A program made the translations under genes and the position numbers. Below are positions 23,373-32,006 of a stretch of 64,000 nucleotides of DNA, one piece after another (within the stretch, counting starts at the first letter, position 1; every line of letters starts with the position of its first letter). Source of the stretch: Stenotrophomonas sp. BIO128-Bstrain. GTDB taxonomy: Bacteria; Pseudomonadota; Gammaproteobacteria; Xanthomonadales; Xanthomonadaceae. Under the pieces are notes generated by a model. It was not told where the DNA came from and searched no databases. It saw only the letters and a list, made by a program, of their open reading frames with translations. Where the stretch lies: the NCBI RefSeq assembly GCF_030128875.1, contig NZ_CP124620.1:620001-684000 (forward strand), read 5' to 3'.

Positions 23373-24047
23373 ATGTTTCCCCGCCTGCCTACCGTCACCA
23401 AAGCGTTGCTGATCGCCAACGCCGTGCTGTTCCTGCTGCAGCAGCCGTTCCTGCTCGGCAATGCCACGTTCGAGCCCTTCATGCTGCAGCCCCTGGGCGG
23501 CGGCTTCGATCCGTTCTCGCCCGGCGGCAACTTCCAGCCCTGGCAGCTGCTGACCTATGGCTTTCTGCATGGCAGCTTCGGCCATCTGTTCTTCAACATG
23601 CTCGCGCTCTTCATGTTCGGCGCGCCGTTGGAACAGACCTGGGGCGAGAAGCGTTTCCTGACCTATTACCTGGTGTGTGTCGCTGGCGCCGGCCTGTGCC
23701 AGTTGGTGGTCGGCATGATGCTGGCCGATCCGGCCACGGTGCTGGGTGCCTCCGGTGGTGTGTTCGGCCTGCTGCTGGCCTACGGCATGCTGTTCCCCAA
23801 CCAGCGGGTGATGCTGCTGTTCCCGCCCATCCCGATGAAGGCGCGCACGTTCGTGATCGTGTTCGGTGCAATGGAGCTGATGCTGGGCGCCACCGGCTGG
23901 CAGCCGGGCGTGGCCCATTTCGCCCACCTGGGCGGCATGCTGTTCGGCTGGCTGCTGATCCGCTATTGGCGCGGCCAACCGCCGTTCAACAACCGGCGAC
24001 CGCCGGGCCCGCCGAAGCGGCCCAACCATCTGCGAAGCATCAAGTAA
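23373..24047 (+). CDS. Rhomboid family intramembrane serine protease
   Basis: This 224-aa protein has six membrane helices. The catalytic Ser127 is in VLGASGGVFGLLLAYG and His185 in AHFAHLGGMLFG. The conserved HGSFGHLFFNMLALFMFG is in helix 2. It cleaves membrane proteins within or near their transmembrane segments, and the substrate is unknown. The start at 23373 is preceded by AAAGGA and puts the first helix just after a short cytoplasmic tail. The C-terminal tail is Pro/Arg-rich. Confidence 0.92.
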   Translation: MFPRLPTVTKALLIANAVLFLLQQPFLLGNATFEPFMLQPLGGGFDPFSPGGNFQPWQLLTYGFLHGSFGHLFFNMLALFMFGAPLEQTWGEKRFLTYYLVCVAGAGLCQLVVGMMLADPATVLGASGGVFGLLLAYGMLFPNQRVMLLFPPIPMKARTFVIVFGAMELMLGATGWQPGVAHFAHLGGMLFGWLLIRYWRGQPPFNNRRPPGPPKRPNHLRSIK

Positions 24048-24053
24048 CGCAAA

Positions 24054-24096
24054 TAACAGGGACGGAGGTAGTTAATAACCACCTCCGTCCCTGTTA
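24054..24096. repeat. Perfect 16-bp inverted repeat hairpin
   Basis: TAACAGGGACGGAGGT and ACCTCCGTCCCTGTTA are perfectly complementary around the 11-nt loop AGTTAATAACC. It begins 7 bp after the rhomboid stop and just before a conventional terminator. It is longer than terminator stems here and has no long T-run. Confidence 0.75.
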
Positions 24097-24100
24097 AATG

Positions 24101-24127
24101 AAAAGGGCGCCCAGTGGGCGCCCTTTT
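24101..24127. terminator. Bidirectional terminator between rhomboid and M13 genes
   Basis: AAAAGGGCGCCC and GGGCGCCCTTTT pair perfectly around AGT. The A-run and T-run make it usable from both the rhomboid gene (plus) and the convergent M13 peptidase gene (minus). Confidence 0.88.
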
Positions 24128-24149
24128 CGTTTCTGCTGTGCAGCGGGGC

Positions 24150-26162
24150 TCAGCGCCAGACCTTGATCTGATCGTTGTCCACGCGCTGCATCGGCTGGCC
24201 CGGCTTGCAGGTGAACGTGGCACCGAAGGCCGGCAGGTTGGACAGCGGGCCGTTGGTGCGCCAGCGGCCCGGGGCCAGGATATCCGAGCTCAGGCGCTGG
24301 GCGGCGACGTTCGGCGAGAGCTGCTGCGGCCACAGGCTCGCCCAGGCACGGAAGAAGCCCTGCTGTGCGGCCGGCTTGGCGGCCGGCTCAACGGCCTTGT
24401 AGGCCTCCCACGCCAGTTCGAGGCCGGCCAGGTCGGCCAAGTTCTCTTCACGGGTGAGTTCACCGTTGACCTTGGCGCCCTTCACGCCCGGGTAGTCATA
24501 GCCGCTGTACTGCGCGGCCACGCGGTTGCCGAACAGGGTCCAGGCGGTCTTGTCGGCCGGGGTCCACCAGCTGCGCAGTTCGCCCTTGGCATCCACCAGC
24601 GCGCCCTTGGCGTCGATCGCGCGGGTCAGCTCGTGCGCGACCAGCGCGCCGTAGCTGCCGAACAGGTCGGCGGTATCGCCCTTGGCATTGAACACCGGGC
24701 CCTGCAGCACGGCGGCGGTGACGATCAGGCGGTTCTGCGCGATGTCGTAGGCCAGGGCCGGCTGCTGCGGCAGCACGTCCCAGCGACGGTCGGCGTTGCC
24801 CTTGCCGATGCGCTTCATCTCTTCGCGGTGGCGCCAGGTCGAGGCGATCAGCATGTTGCCGCCAAAGCTGCCACGGCCCATCGGCTGCACGGTGTAGTCC
24901 AGATCGCGCAGCGGGGTGCCGATCTCGATCTTCAGCGCGGCCAGCTTGGCCTGCGCTTCGGTCTTGGCCTCATCGCTCATCCAGGTGCTGCGCTTGACCG
25001 CATCGATCTGCACTTCGCGGATTTTGTCCACCACCAGCGCCGCCTTGCGACGGTCGTCGGCCGAGAGATGCTTGGCGGCGTACTCGCGGCCGACCATCGG
25101 GCCGGCGGCGACGTTGATCGCATCCAGCACCTGCTCCCAGCGTGCCGGCGGCAGGGTCTGGCCACGCATCACGCGGCCGCGGAACTCGAACTCGGCGTCG
25201 CGGTAGGCCTTGGACAGGTACGGGGCCATCGCATCACCCACGCGCCAGCGCAGGTAGACCTTCCACTGCTCCGGCTTGAGCCGGGTGACCATGCCGTCGA
25301 GCTGCTTGAACAGCGCCGGATCGGACAGCGAGACCAGGTCGTCATTGACGCCCTGTGCCTTCAGGAAGGCGTCCAGCTGCAGGTTGCGGTAACGGCTGTT
25401 GAGCTCTTTGGTGGAGATCGGCGCGTAGTTGTTGAACGGGTTGTTGATGCCAGCCAGCGACTGCGCATTGCGCGCCAGTTCGGTTTCCAGTGCGATCACC
25501 GACTGCGATTCGGCATCGAGCTTGTCCGCCGGGGTGCCGGTCAGCGCCAGCACCTGCTTGACGTAGGTGCGGTAGCGCGCCATCAGCGCGACGGTGTCGG
25601 CATCGGTACGGGTGTAGAACGCCGGGTCCGGCAAGCCCATGCCGCCCTGCATGAAGTAGCCGATGTGGCGGTCCAGTGCCTTCAGGTCCACGTCCGGGGC
25701 GAAGTTGAAGGCCACCGGGATGCCCACCTGGTGCAGCGCGGCGATCGAGGCCGGCACGTCCTTGGCCTTCTTGATCGCGTTGATGCGGGTCAGCAGCGGG
25801 GCGATCGGGTTGGAGCCATCGGCTTCCACGGCGGCTTCGTCCAGGCCGCTGGCCCAGAAGTCGCCGAGCAGCTTCTGCACGTTGCCCTGCGGCGCGGTCA
25901 TCGCGCCATCCAGCAGTTCACGCTGCTGCTGGCGTGCGCGGTCGGCCAGCTGGCCCAGTGCGGTGGTGGCACCGGTCTGCGGCACCGGATTGGCTTTCAG
26001 CCAGGTCGCATTGGTGGCCTCGTAGAAGTCGCTGCACTGGGCGCTGACGGCCGGCGCACGCGCGGCGGCCTTCTTCTTCGGCGCGGCGTGCGCATCGGGA
26101 GCAGCGACCAGGGTGACCAGGCTGATGCCCAGGGCAATGGCAAGCGGACGGAAGTTGGGCAT
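24150..26162 (-). CDS. M13-family peptidase homologue with broken zinc motif (likely inactive)
   Basis: This 670-aa exported protein (signal peptide IALGISLVTLVAAPDAHA) has full-length M13/neprilysin architecture and the C-terminal end NLPAFGATFTCKPGQPM. Active members have HEXXH. Here the motif reads VAHELTRAID, with His510 and Glu511 present but the second zinc His replaced by Arg514. The third ligand region is kept (REENLADLAGL). The reading frame is intact over the whole length, so this looks like a maintained pseudo-enzyme and not decay. The start at 26162 (MPNFRP) or 26177 (MDLLY) is uncertain. It is downstream of, and co-directional with, an Oar-like receptor and an intact M13 peptidase. 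Confidence 0.88.
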   Translation of the reverse strand: MPNFRPLAIALGISLVTLVAAPDAHAAPKKKAAARAPAVSAQCSDFYEATNATWLKANPVPQTGATTALGQLADRARQQQRELLDGAMTAPQGNVQKLLGDFWASGLDEAAVEADGSNPIAPLLTRINAIKKAKDVPASIAALHQVGIPVAFNFAPDVDLKALDRHIGYFMQGGMGLPDPAFYTRTDADTVALMARYRTYVKQVLALTGTPADKLDAESQSVIALETELARNAQSLAGINNPFNNYAPISTKELNSRYRNLQLDAFLKAQGVNDDLVSLSDPALFKQLDGMVTRLKPEQWKVYLRWRVGDAMAPYLSKAYRDAEFEFRGRVMRGQTLPPARWEQVLDAINVAAGPMVGREYAAKHLSADDRRKAALVVDKIREVQIDAVKRSTWMSDEAKTEAQAKLAALKIEIGTPLRDLDYTVQPMGRGSFGGNMLIASTWRHREEMKRIGKGNADRRWDVLPQQPALAYDIAQNRLIVTAAVLQGPVFNAKGDTADLFGSYGALVAHELTRAIDAKGALVDAKGELRSWWTPADKTAWTLFGNRVAAQYSGYDYPGVKGAKVNGELTREENLADLAGLELAWEAYKAVEPAAKPAAQQGFFRAWASLWPQQLSPNVAAQRLSSDILAPGRWRTNGPLSNLPAFGATFTCKPGQPMQRVDNDQIKVWR

Positions 26163-26278
26163 GTAAAGCAAATCCATCGAGGATTGAAGATCGCGCGAGT
26201 GTATCAAGCCGCGATGCATGGCGGCATGCAAGGAAGGGCAGGCAGGCGGCACCGTGGGCCAAGCGGGGGCTGAGGCAC

Positions 26279-26302
26279 AAAAAAGCCCCGCCGGAGCGGG
26301 GC
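26279..26302 (-). terminator. Terminator of the Oar-like receptor gene
   Basis: The minus-strand stem GCCCCGC / GCGGGGC with a 4-nt loop is followed by six T. It lies between the receptor stop and the downstream M13-like gene, so the two are separate transcripts or only partly linked. Confidence 0.85.
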
Positions 26303-26364
26303 AGGAGAGAGCACGGCCAAGCCAACCAGGGCCCGGCCAGGTGGCCGGGGCCCTGCAGGGTGGA

Positions 26365-29300
26365 TCAGAAGTCGTATCGAGCGCTCAGGCGGACCTGGCG
26401 CGGGGAGTTGTAGTTCAGTGGCTGGTTGTAACGCGGATCCGGGGTCACCCGGTCGGTCGCGTAATTGCTGTAGTACGACCCGGCAACCTGGCGATTGAGC
26501 ACGTTCAGAACGTCCGCCTGCAGGCTCAACTTGTTGTCCGCCCAGTTCGGCGTGTAGGCCAGGGACAGGTTGAGGTTGAAGCCCCACGGCGTGGTGCCGT
26601 TGTCGCCGCGTGGCGAGAACCGGTAGTCAGCCGAGGGCGGAATGTAGCCGGCACTCCCCGGGGCGGTGCCGCTGCCGGCCAGGCCACAGAAGTGGTAGTA
26701 CGCGCCGTTGTACAGGCCCTGGTCCGCAGTCGGGTAATAGCTGGTGCACGAACGCGGGCGGCCGGAATCGATCAGCAGGGAGCCACCGACGCGCCACTCG
26801 GGCGTGATCCGGTAGGAACCGTAGGCCTTGATCTGGTGCGCACGGTGGTTCGGCAGCGGGCCATTGGCGCCGACCATCAGCTGCGGCAGATCCCAGTCCT
26901 GGGTCACCGAGACGTCGGTCTGACCGCCCGCGCCGGTATCGAGATCCGATGCCAGCTGGCCTTCGGTATTGCCGTAGTTGCGGGCGAAGGTGTAATTCAC
27001 CTTGCCGTAGAACCTTTCACCGATCGAGCCTTCCAGGAACAGGTCAACCGCGTAGTACCGGCGCTTGAGCTTGGGCAGATCGAGTTCGGCGGCGGAGTAG
27101 GTGTGCTTGGCCAGCGTTCCGTCGGCCTGCTCTTCCCAGAACGTGTTGCCTACCCCCGGGTTGAAGATGAAGCAGCCGCCTCCCAGTGCCGGGGTGCAGG
27201 TGTCATCGATCGCACTTTTCAGGTCACGGTAGGTCACCTTGGCACCCCATACGGCGTTCTCGCCCCAGGCCTGTTCCATGCCGACGATGAATTCGTCCTG
27301 GTAATGCGATTTCAGGTCGACCGCGGCAACCGTGCGCGGATCGGGTGCATCGCCGCATTCCAGGTTGGAGGAGATGGCGTTCGGGTTGCCGGGGCAGGTA
27401 TAGCCCAGGCTCGGATCGACGGGAACGTTGACCAGTCCGGTCGGCGTACCATCGGCAGCAACGCCGGTATAGGTGAAGTACTCCATCGTATACAGCGAGC
27501 CGGAGGCCGCGCGGACCGCAACGTTGTTGGGCAGGGCCAGGTGATAACGGCCCGCATTGGCGAACAGCTTCAACGAAGCATCGCCATGGACATCCCAGAC
27601 GCCACCCAGGCGCGGTGCCCACTGGTTGTCCTGCTTGACGTACACCTCATCGGCGCTGGTGAAGTTCTTGAAGGTCTCGTTGCGCAGGCCCAGCGTCAGC
27701 AGGACGTTGTCGCTGACCTGCCAACGGTCCTCCAGGAACTGCGCGGACTGTTCGGTTCTTACCTTGGCGATCTGGGTGTAGTACTGCTGGCGAACGTAGT
27801 ACCCCTGGCTGCCCAGGCCACCGGCCGAGGCCGGCGAACCGACGCCGTGGGAAGCATCGATGGCGGCATTGGGGTTGTTGGAACGGCTGTACACCCAGAT
27901 GAACCCGCCGCCGTACTCGCTGCCGGTGTACGACTCTGCTTCCATGACATCCAGGCCGGCGCGCAGGTCATGGTTGCCCAGGCGATAGCCCACGTCCAGG
28001 CGCCAGCCCTTGGTTTCGTCGTAAGCACCGGGGACGTTGACCGTGGCGGCCGTCCAGCAGCCGGCATAGTTTGCGGCCGGAATGCCGGGTGCGCGTGCGG
28101 TCGCCACGGCGGACGTGCGCGGGCAGGCCGGATCGTAGCCCCACGGATTCTGGCTGTGATCGATCTTCTGGGTGCCGTACAGCGCCGACACCGTGAGGTC
28201 ATCGGTCAGATAGCCGGTGTACTTGCCGATGTACAGTTTGGACTTGTCCTCATTGCTCGTGCCCGCGTTCTGCTCGTTGCCGTGGGTGAAATCGGCGTAG
28301 TTGAAGGTGTAGCCGGCGCTGTCGTACTTGGTGACGTCGGAGATGCCGGTGAACTCAAGCAGGTGATTGTCAGTGATGTTCCAATCGATCTTCGCTGCCC
28401 AACGCGGATACTCGTAGGAGTATTCCTGCCATGCGTTTGTGGTCGTTGCAGCGGCCTGGCTCGTCGATGCCACGCCGGCACCCTCACGCTTGGTCACCTC
28501 GACATTGGCGTAGATGAACAGTTTGTCCTTGACGATCGGGCCGCCGACGTAAGCGCCGGTGGTCTGGGTCCAGCTCTGGTTCTTGTTCCGCAGCTGGTAC
28601 AGCTGGCCATCCGTGCGCTTGGTCGGATCCGGATTGTCCGCACCGTAGAAACCGGTATCGGCGAAGTTGCTGTTGCGCGGGCTTGCACGCAGGGTTTCCG
28701 GGCTCCAGTAGGCGTAACCGCCGCCACTCCATTCATTCGTGCCGCGCTTGGTGACGATGTTGACGACACCACCAGTGGCACGACCGAATTCGGCGCCGTA
28801 GCCACCGGTCAGGACCTGCTGCTGCGAGATCGCATCGAAGGGAAGCGTGGTGAAGCCGATCGACGACAGCGGGTTGGTCACCGCGAAGCCATTGATGTAG
28901 AACGCGTTTTCGGACGATGCGGCACCGCCGAAACTGGGGACCGTGACGCCACCGGAGGTGTAGCTCGCGTTGGAAATCACGCTGGGCGCCAGCAGCGCCA
29001 CGCTGGCGATATCACGGCCGACCGCGATCTCCTTCAGCTGTTCCGAGGTGAATACCGTGCGGGTGTCAGTCTGGCTGACGTCGATCTTGGGCACGGCCGT
29101 CGCCCTGACCTCGATGCGGTCCAGCTGCTGGACGCCGGTGCCGGAGAAGGAAACCTCGGTGCCACTGGCGATCACGACCTGCACCCGTTCGCGGACTGCG
29201 ATCACCTGGCCATCTTTCTCGACGGTCACCTTGTAATTGCCGTTCGGCAGATCGCTGGCACGGTAGCGACCATTGCGGTCGACGGTCACGGTACGGCTGG

Positions 29301-29457
29301 TACCGGTGTCCAGGTTCTGCACGCTGATGGTGCTGCCGGGTTCGCCGGTACCGTAGATATTGCCGGTAACGGACTGCGCGTGCGCTGCCCCGGCCAGGCA
29401 CAGCCCCAGCGCGATGGTCAGGGTGGCCCGACGAAGCGGCATGGCTTGCTTGATCAT
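26365..29457 (-). CDS. Oar-like TonB-dependent receptor with carboxypeptidase-regulatory domain
   Basis: This 1030-aa outer-membrane protein has a signal peptide (LTIALGLCLAGAAHAQ). A beta-sandwich carboxypeptidase-regulatory-like domain follows at about residues 30-105 (VTGNIYGTGEPGSTISV...YKVTVEKDGQ), then a plug (ENAFYINGFAVTNPLSSIGF) and a long barrel ending in RLSARYDF with C-terminal Phe. This is the Oar/OmpA-related receptor type frequent in Xanthomonadaceae. The substrate is unknown; large peptides or oligosaccharides are typical guesses. ATG 29457 follows GGGGGAAG. It is flanked on both sides by M13 peptidase genes in the same direction, suggesting a joint role in handling extracellular protein or peptide. 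Confidence 0.88.
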   Translation of the reverse strand: MIKQAMPLRRATLTIALGLCLAGAAHAQSVTGNIYGTGEPGSTISVQNLDTGTSRTVTVDRNGRYRASDLPNGNYKVTVEKDGQVIAVRERVQVVIASGTEVSFSGTGVQQLDRIEVRATAVPKIDVSQTDTRTVFTSEQLKEIAVGRDIASVALLAPSVISNASYTSGGVTVPSFGGAASSENAFYINGFAVTNPLSSIGFTTLPFDAISQQQVLTGGYGAEFGRATGGVVNIVTKRGTNEWSGGGYAYWSPETLRASPRNSNFADTGFYGADNPDPTKRTDGQLYQLRNKNQSWTQTTGAYVGGPIVKDKLFIYANVEVTKREGAGVASTSQAAATTTNAWQEYSYEYPRWAAKIDWNITDNHLLEFTGISDVTKYDSAGYTFNYADFTHGNEQNAGTSNEDKSKLYIGKYTGYLTDDLTVSALYGTQKIDHSQNPWGYDPACPRTSAVATARAPGIPAANYAGCWTAATVNVPGAYDETKGWRLDVGYRLGNHDLRAGLDVMEAESYTGSEYGGGFIWVYSRSNNPNAAIDASHGVGSPASAGGLGSQGYYVRQQYYTQIAKVRTEQSAQFLEDRWQVSDNVLLTLGLRNETFKNFTSADEVYVKQDNQWAPRLGGVWDVHGDASLKLFANAGRYHLALPNNVAVRAASGSLYTMEYFTYTGVAADGTPTGLVNVPVDPSLGYTCPGNPNAISSNLECGDAPDPRTVAAVDLKSHYQDEFIVGMEQAWGENAVWGAKVTYRDLKSAIDDTCTPALGGGCFIFNPGVGNTFWEEQADGTLAKHTYSAAELDLPKLKRRYYAVDLFLEGSIGERFYGKVNYTFARNYGNTEGQLASDLDTGAGGQTDVSVTQDWDLPQLMVGANGPLPNHRAHQIKAYGSYRITPEWRVGGSLLIDSGRPRSCTSYYPTADQGLYNGAYYHFCGLAGSGTAPGSAGYIPPSADYRFSPRGDNGTTPWGFNLNLSLAYTPNWADNKLSLQADVLNVLNRQVAGSYYSNYATDRVTPDPRYNQPLNYNSPRQVRLSARYDF

Positions 29458-29480
29458 CAACTTCCCCCATTCAATTGAAA

Positions 29481-29500
29481 GAATTAACGGGTGCTTAATG
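29481..29500 (-). promoter_or_regulatory. Degenerate copy of the receptor upstream motif
   Basis: GAATTAACGGGTGCTTAATG, 24 bp upstream of the Oar-like gene start, resembles the 18-bp motif found before the three other receptors (TAAC, six bases, CTTAA). The match is partial. The surrounding DNA (29501-29580) is AT-rich compared with the rest of the window. Confidence 0.35.
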
Positions 29501-29621
29501 AAGCCCCGTTAGCTGAATATCAAATAAACCACCTGGTTGCAACAATTCTGTCATTCAATTTTTACATCAGAGACAAAAACACCCGTTCGTTACGCATGCG
29601 GCCGTAGATCGGGAAAACGAC

Positions 29622-29647
29622 AAAGGCCCGGGTTTCCCCGGGCCTTT
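29622..29647 (-). terminator. Terminator hairpin after the active M13 gene
   Basis: AAAGGCCCGGG and CCCGGGCCTTT pair around a short loop, 31 bp beyond the stop codon of the M13 gene on the minus strand, followed there by TTTGTCGTTTT. Confidence 0.75.
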
Positions 29648-29677
29648 GCATGGGCAACGCTCAATAAAGGGCGCTTG

Positions 29678-31789
29678 TTACCAGATCACGACCTGCTGGT
29701 CGCCAGCGCGCACCATCGGCGAGCCGGCCTTGCACTGGAACGCCGCGGCGAAGGTGGGCAGGTTCGACGGGGCACCCATCGCGCGGAACTGCGCCGGGGC
29801 ATGCGGGTCGGTCGCCAGACGGACCTTCATGTTCTCCGGGGTGTACTTGGTGCGCCACACGGTGGCCCAGTTGAAGAAGAAGCGCTGGTCACGGGTGAAG
29901 CCGTCGACCTTCGGATCTTCCTTGCCGGCCGAGGCCTTCTGCAGGGCGTCGTAGGCGGTGGCCAGGCCACCCAGGTCGGCGATGTTCTCGCCCAGGGTCA
30001 GCTTGCCGTTGACCGGCTGGCCGTCCACCTTGTAACCGTCGAACTGCTTGATCAGCTTGCCGGTCAGGCCGCTGAAGTTCTTGGTGTCCGCCTCGGTCCA
30101 CCAGTTCTCGAAGTTGCCGGTCGGCCCGAAGCGGCTGCCCTGGTCGTCGTAACCATGGGTCATTTCGTGGCCGATCACCGCACCGATGCCGCCGTAGTTC
30201 AGCGCGTCATCGGCCTTGGGGTCGAAGAACGGCGGCTGCAGGATGGCGGCCGGGAAGACGATCTCGTTCTGCAGCGGGTTGTAGTAGGCATTGACCGTCT
30301 GCGGGGTCATGCCCCACTCGGTCTTGTCCACCGGCTGGCCGATCTTGGACAGCGCGAACTTGTAGTTGAACGCATTGGCGGCGCGGACGTTGCCCAGGTA
30401 GCTGTCGCGGCCGGTGGTCAGGCCGCTCCAGTCACGCCACTTGTCCGGGTAGCCGATCTTCGGGGTGAAGGTTTCCCACTTGGCGATGGCCTTGGCCTTG
30501 GTCTCATCGCTCATCCAGGTCAGGCCCTGGATGCGCTCCTTGAGGGCGGCGGCCAGGTTCTTGACCAGTTCTTCCATCTTGGCCTTGGCTTCGGGCGAGA
30601 AGGCGACCTTCACGTACAGCTGGCCGAACGCATCACCGGCATCGTTTTCGATGGTGCCCAGCACGCGCTTCCAGCGCGGCTTCTGCTCCTTCTGACCGTT
30701 CAGGGTCTTGCCGTAGAAGTTGTAGTTCTCATTGACGAAGGCATCGGCCAGGTACGGCGAGGCGCTGTCCACGGTGTGGAAGCGCAGGTAGGCACGCCAC
30801 ACCGACGGATCGGTATCGCCCAGTGCCTTGCTCACTTCCTGGTGGAAGCTGGGCATGGCCAGCGAGAACTTCTCCGGCGCGGCGATGCCCTGGGCCTTGA
30901 AGAATTCGGTCCAGCTGAAGTTCGGGGTCAGCTTGTCCGCGTCGGCCACGGTGACCGGGTTGTAGAACAGCGAGACATCGCGCGAGAGCTCGACGCTGGA
31001 CTTGGACGCCTTGGCCAGGCGCGTTTCGAACTTGACCACATCGGCGGCCTGCTTCTCAGCGTCGGCCGTGGCCACGCCGGCCAGTTCCAGCACCTTGGCC
31101 ACGTGGGCCTGGTAAGCCTTGAGCTTGTCGGCGTTCTTGGCGTCGGTGTAATAGGTGGTGTCCGGCAGGCCCAGGCCGCCCTGGCTGGCGTAGGCCAGGT
31201 TCATGCTGGAATTCTTGAAGTCCGCTTCCGGACCGAAGCCGAACAGCACGTTCTCGCCCTTGGCGGCGCTGGTGCGCAGGTAGTTGGCGATCGCATCCTT
31301 GTCCTGCAGGCCGTCAATGGCGGCCAGGTCGGCCTTGATCGGCTCGATCCCCTGGGCGTTGATCTTGGCCTCGTCCATGCCAGTGGCCCAGAAGTCGCCG
31401 ACGATCTTCTCGATGCCGGCCGGGTTCTTGACCGCCGCGACCTGCTCGGCGAGCTGGTGCTGCACGGCGACCGAACGCTCGTCCAGGATGGTAAAGGCGC
31501 CCCAGCTGGTGCGGTCGGCCGGGATCTCATTGGCGGCCAGCCACTTGCTGTTGACGTAGTCACCGAACGCGCCACAGGCGTCCATGCTGGTGTCCAGATC
31601 GGACGGGTGGAAGGCGTTGTAGGCCGGCAGCTTGCTCTCGTCGAGCTTGTACTCGGTGGCGGCCGGGGCCGCCGGCGCGGCAGTGGAGGCTGCGCTGTCC
31701 GTGGCCGGGGTTTCGTTCTTGCCGCAGCCGACCAGCGCGGCCGAAACGGCCAGGGTCAGCAGTACCAGTTTGGGTGTACGTGCGATCAC
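29678..31789 (-). CDS. M13-family zinc metallopeptidase, lipoprotein
   Basis: This 703-aa protein has a lipoprotein signal (AVSAALVGC) and an Ala/Thr/Pro linker. The two-lobed M13 fold follows. The zinc site is VIGHEMTHGYDDQGSRF (His541, Glu542, His545) with the third ligand in GENIADLGGL, and the upstream NAYYNPLQNEIVFPAAILQ is the conserved substrate-binding strand. It should degrade peptides in the periplasm or at the cell surface. The end PTFAAAFQCKAGSPM and VVIW matches PepO-type enzymes. Its paralogue at 24150-26162 has lost the second zinc histidine. Confidence 0.94.
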   Translation of the reverse strand: MIARTPKLVLLTLAVSAALVGCGKNETPATDSAASTAAPAAPAATEYKLDESKLPAYNAFHPSDLDTSMDACGAFGDYVNSKWLAANEIPADRTSWGAFTILDERSVAVQHQLAEQVAAVKNPAGIEKIVGDFWATGMDEAKINAQGIEPIKADLAAIDGLQDKDAIANYLRTSAAKGENVLFGFGPEADFKNSSMNLAYASQGGLGLPDTTYYTDAKNADKLKAYQAHVAKVLELAGVATADAEKQAADVVKFETRLAKASKSSVELSRDVSLFYNPVTVADADKLTPNFSWTEFFKAQGIAAPEKFSLAMPSFHQEVSKALGDTDPSVWRAYLRFHTVDSASPYLADAFVNENYNFYGKTLNGQKEQKPRWKRVLGTIENDAGDAFGQLYVKVAFSPEAKAKMEELVKNLAAALKERIQGLTWMSDETKAKAIAKWETFTPKIGYPDKWRDWSGLTTGRDSYLGNVRAANAFNYKFALSKIGQPVDKTEWGMTPQTVNAYYNPLQNEIVFPAAILQPPFFDPKADDALNYGGIGAVIGHEMTHGYDDQGSRFGPTGNFENWWTEADTKNFSGLTGKLIKQFDGYKVDGQPVNGKLTLGENIADLGGLATAYDALQKASAGKEDPKVDGFTRDQRFFFNWATVWRTKYTPENMKVRLATDPHAPAQFRAMGAPSNLPTFAAAFQCKAGSPMVRAGDQQVVIW

Positions 31790-31957
31790 GTGATTGGCCT
31801 CCAGGCCGGAAAAGTCGTGCAGGAATGGCCCCGAAGAGCCTGTGGGCCAGACGATACGCCGCCGGCCCGGCCTGCAAGGGTGTCGAAGGTCATGGCCGAT
31901 GGCAAGAGGCCTGATCCGGTCAACTGCGGACGTGGCCCCGGCCGGCAGCGGCCAAGG

Positions 31958-31981
31958 AAAAGCCCCGCCTTGCGGCGGGGC
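31958..31981 (-). terminator. Terminator of TonB receptor 1
   Basis: The minus-strand stem GCCCCGCC / GGCGGGGC with a 4-nt loop is followed by TTTTCC, 26 bp past the receptor stop codon. Confidence 0.83.
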
Positions 31982-32006
31982 CTGGGGGTGTCAGCCCGGG
32001 TCTGGC

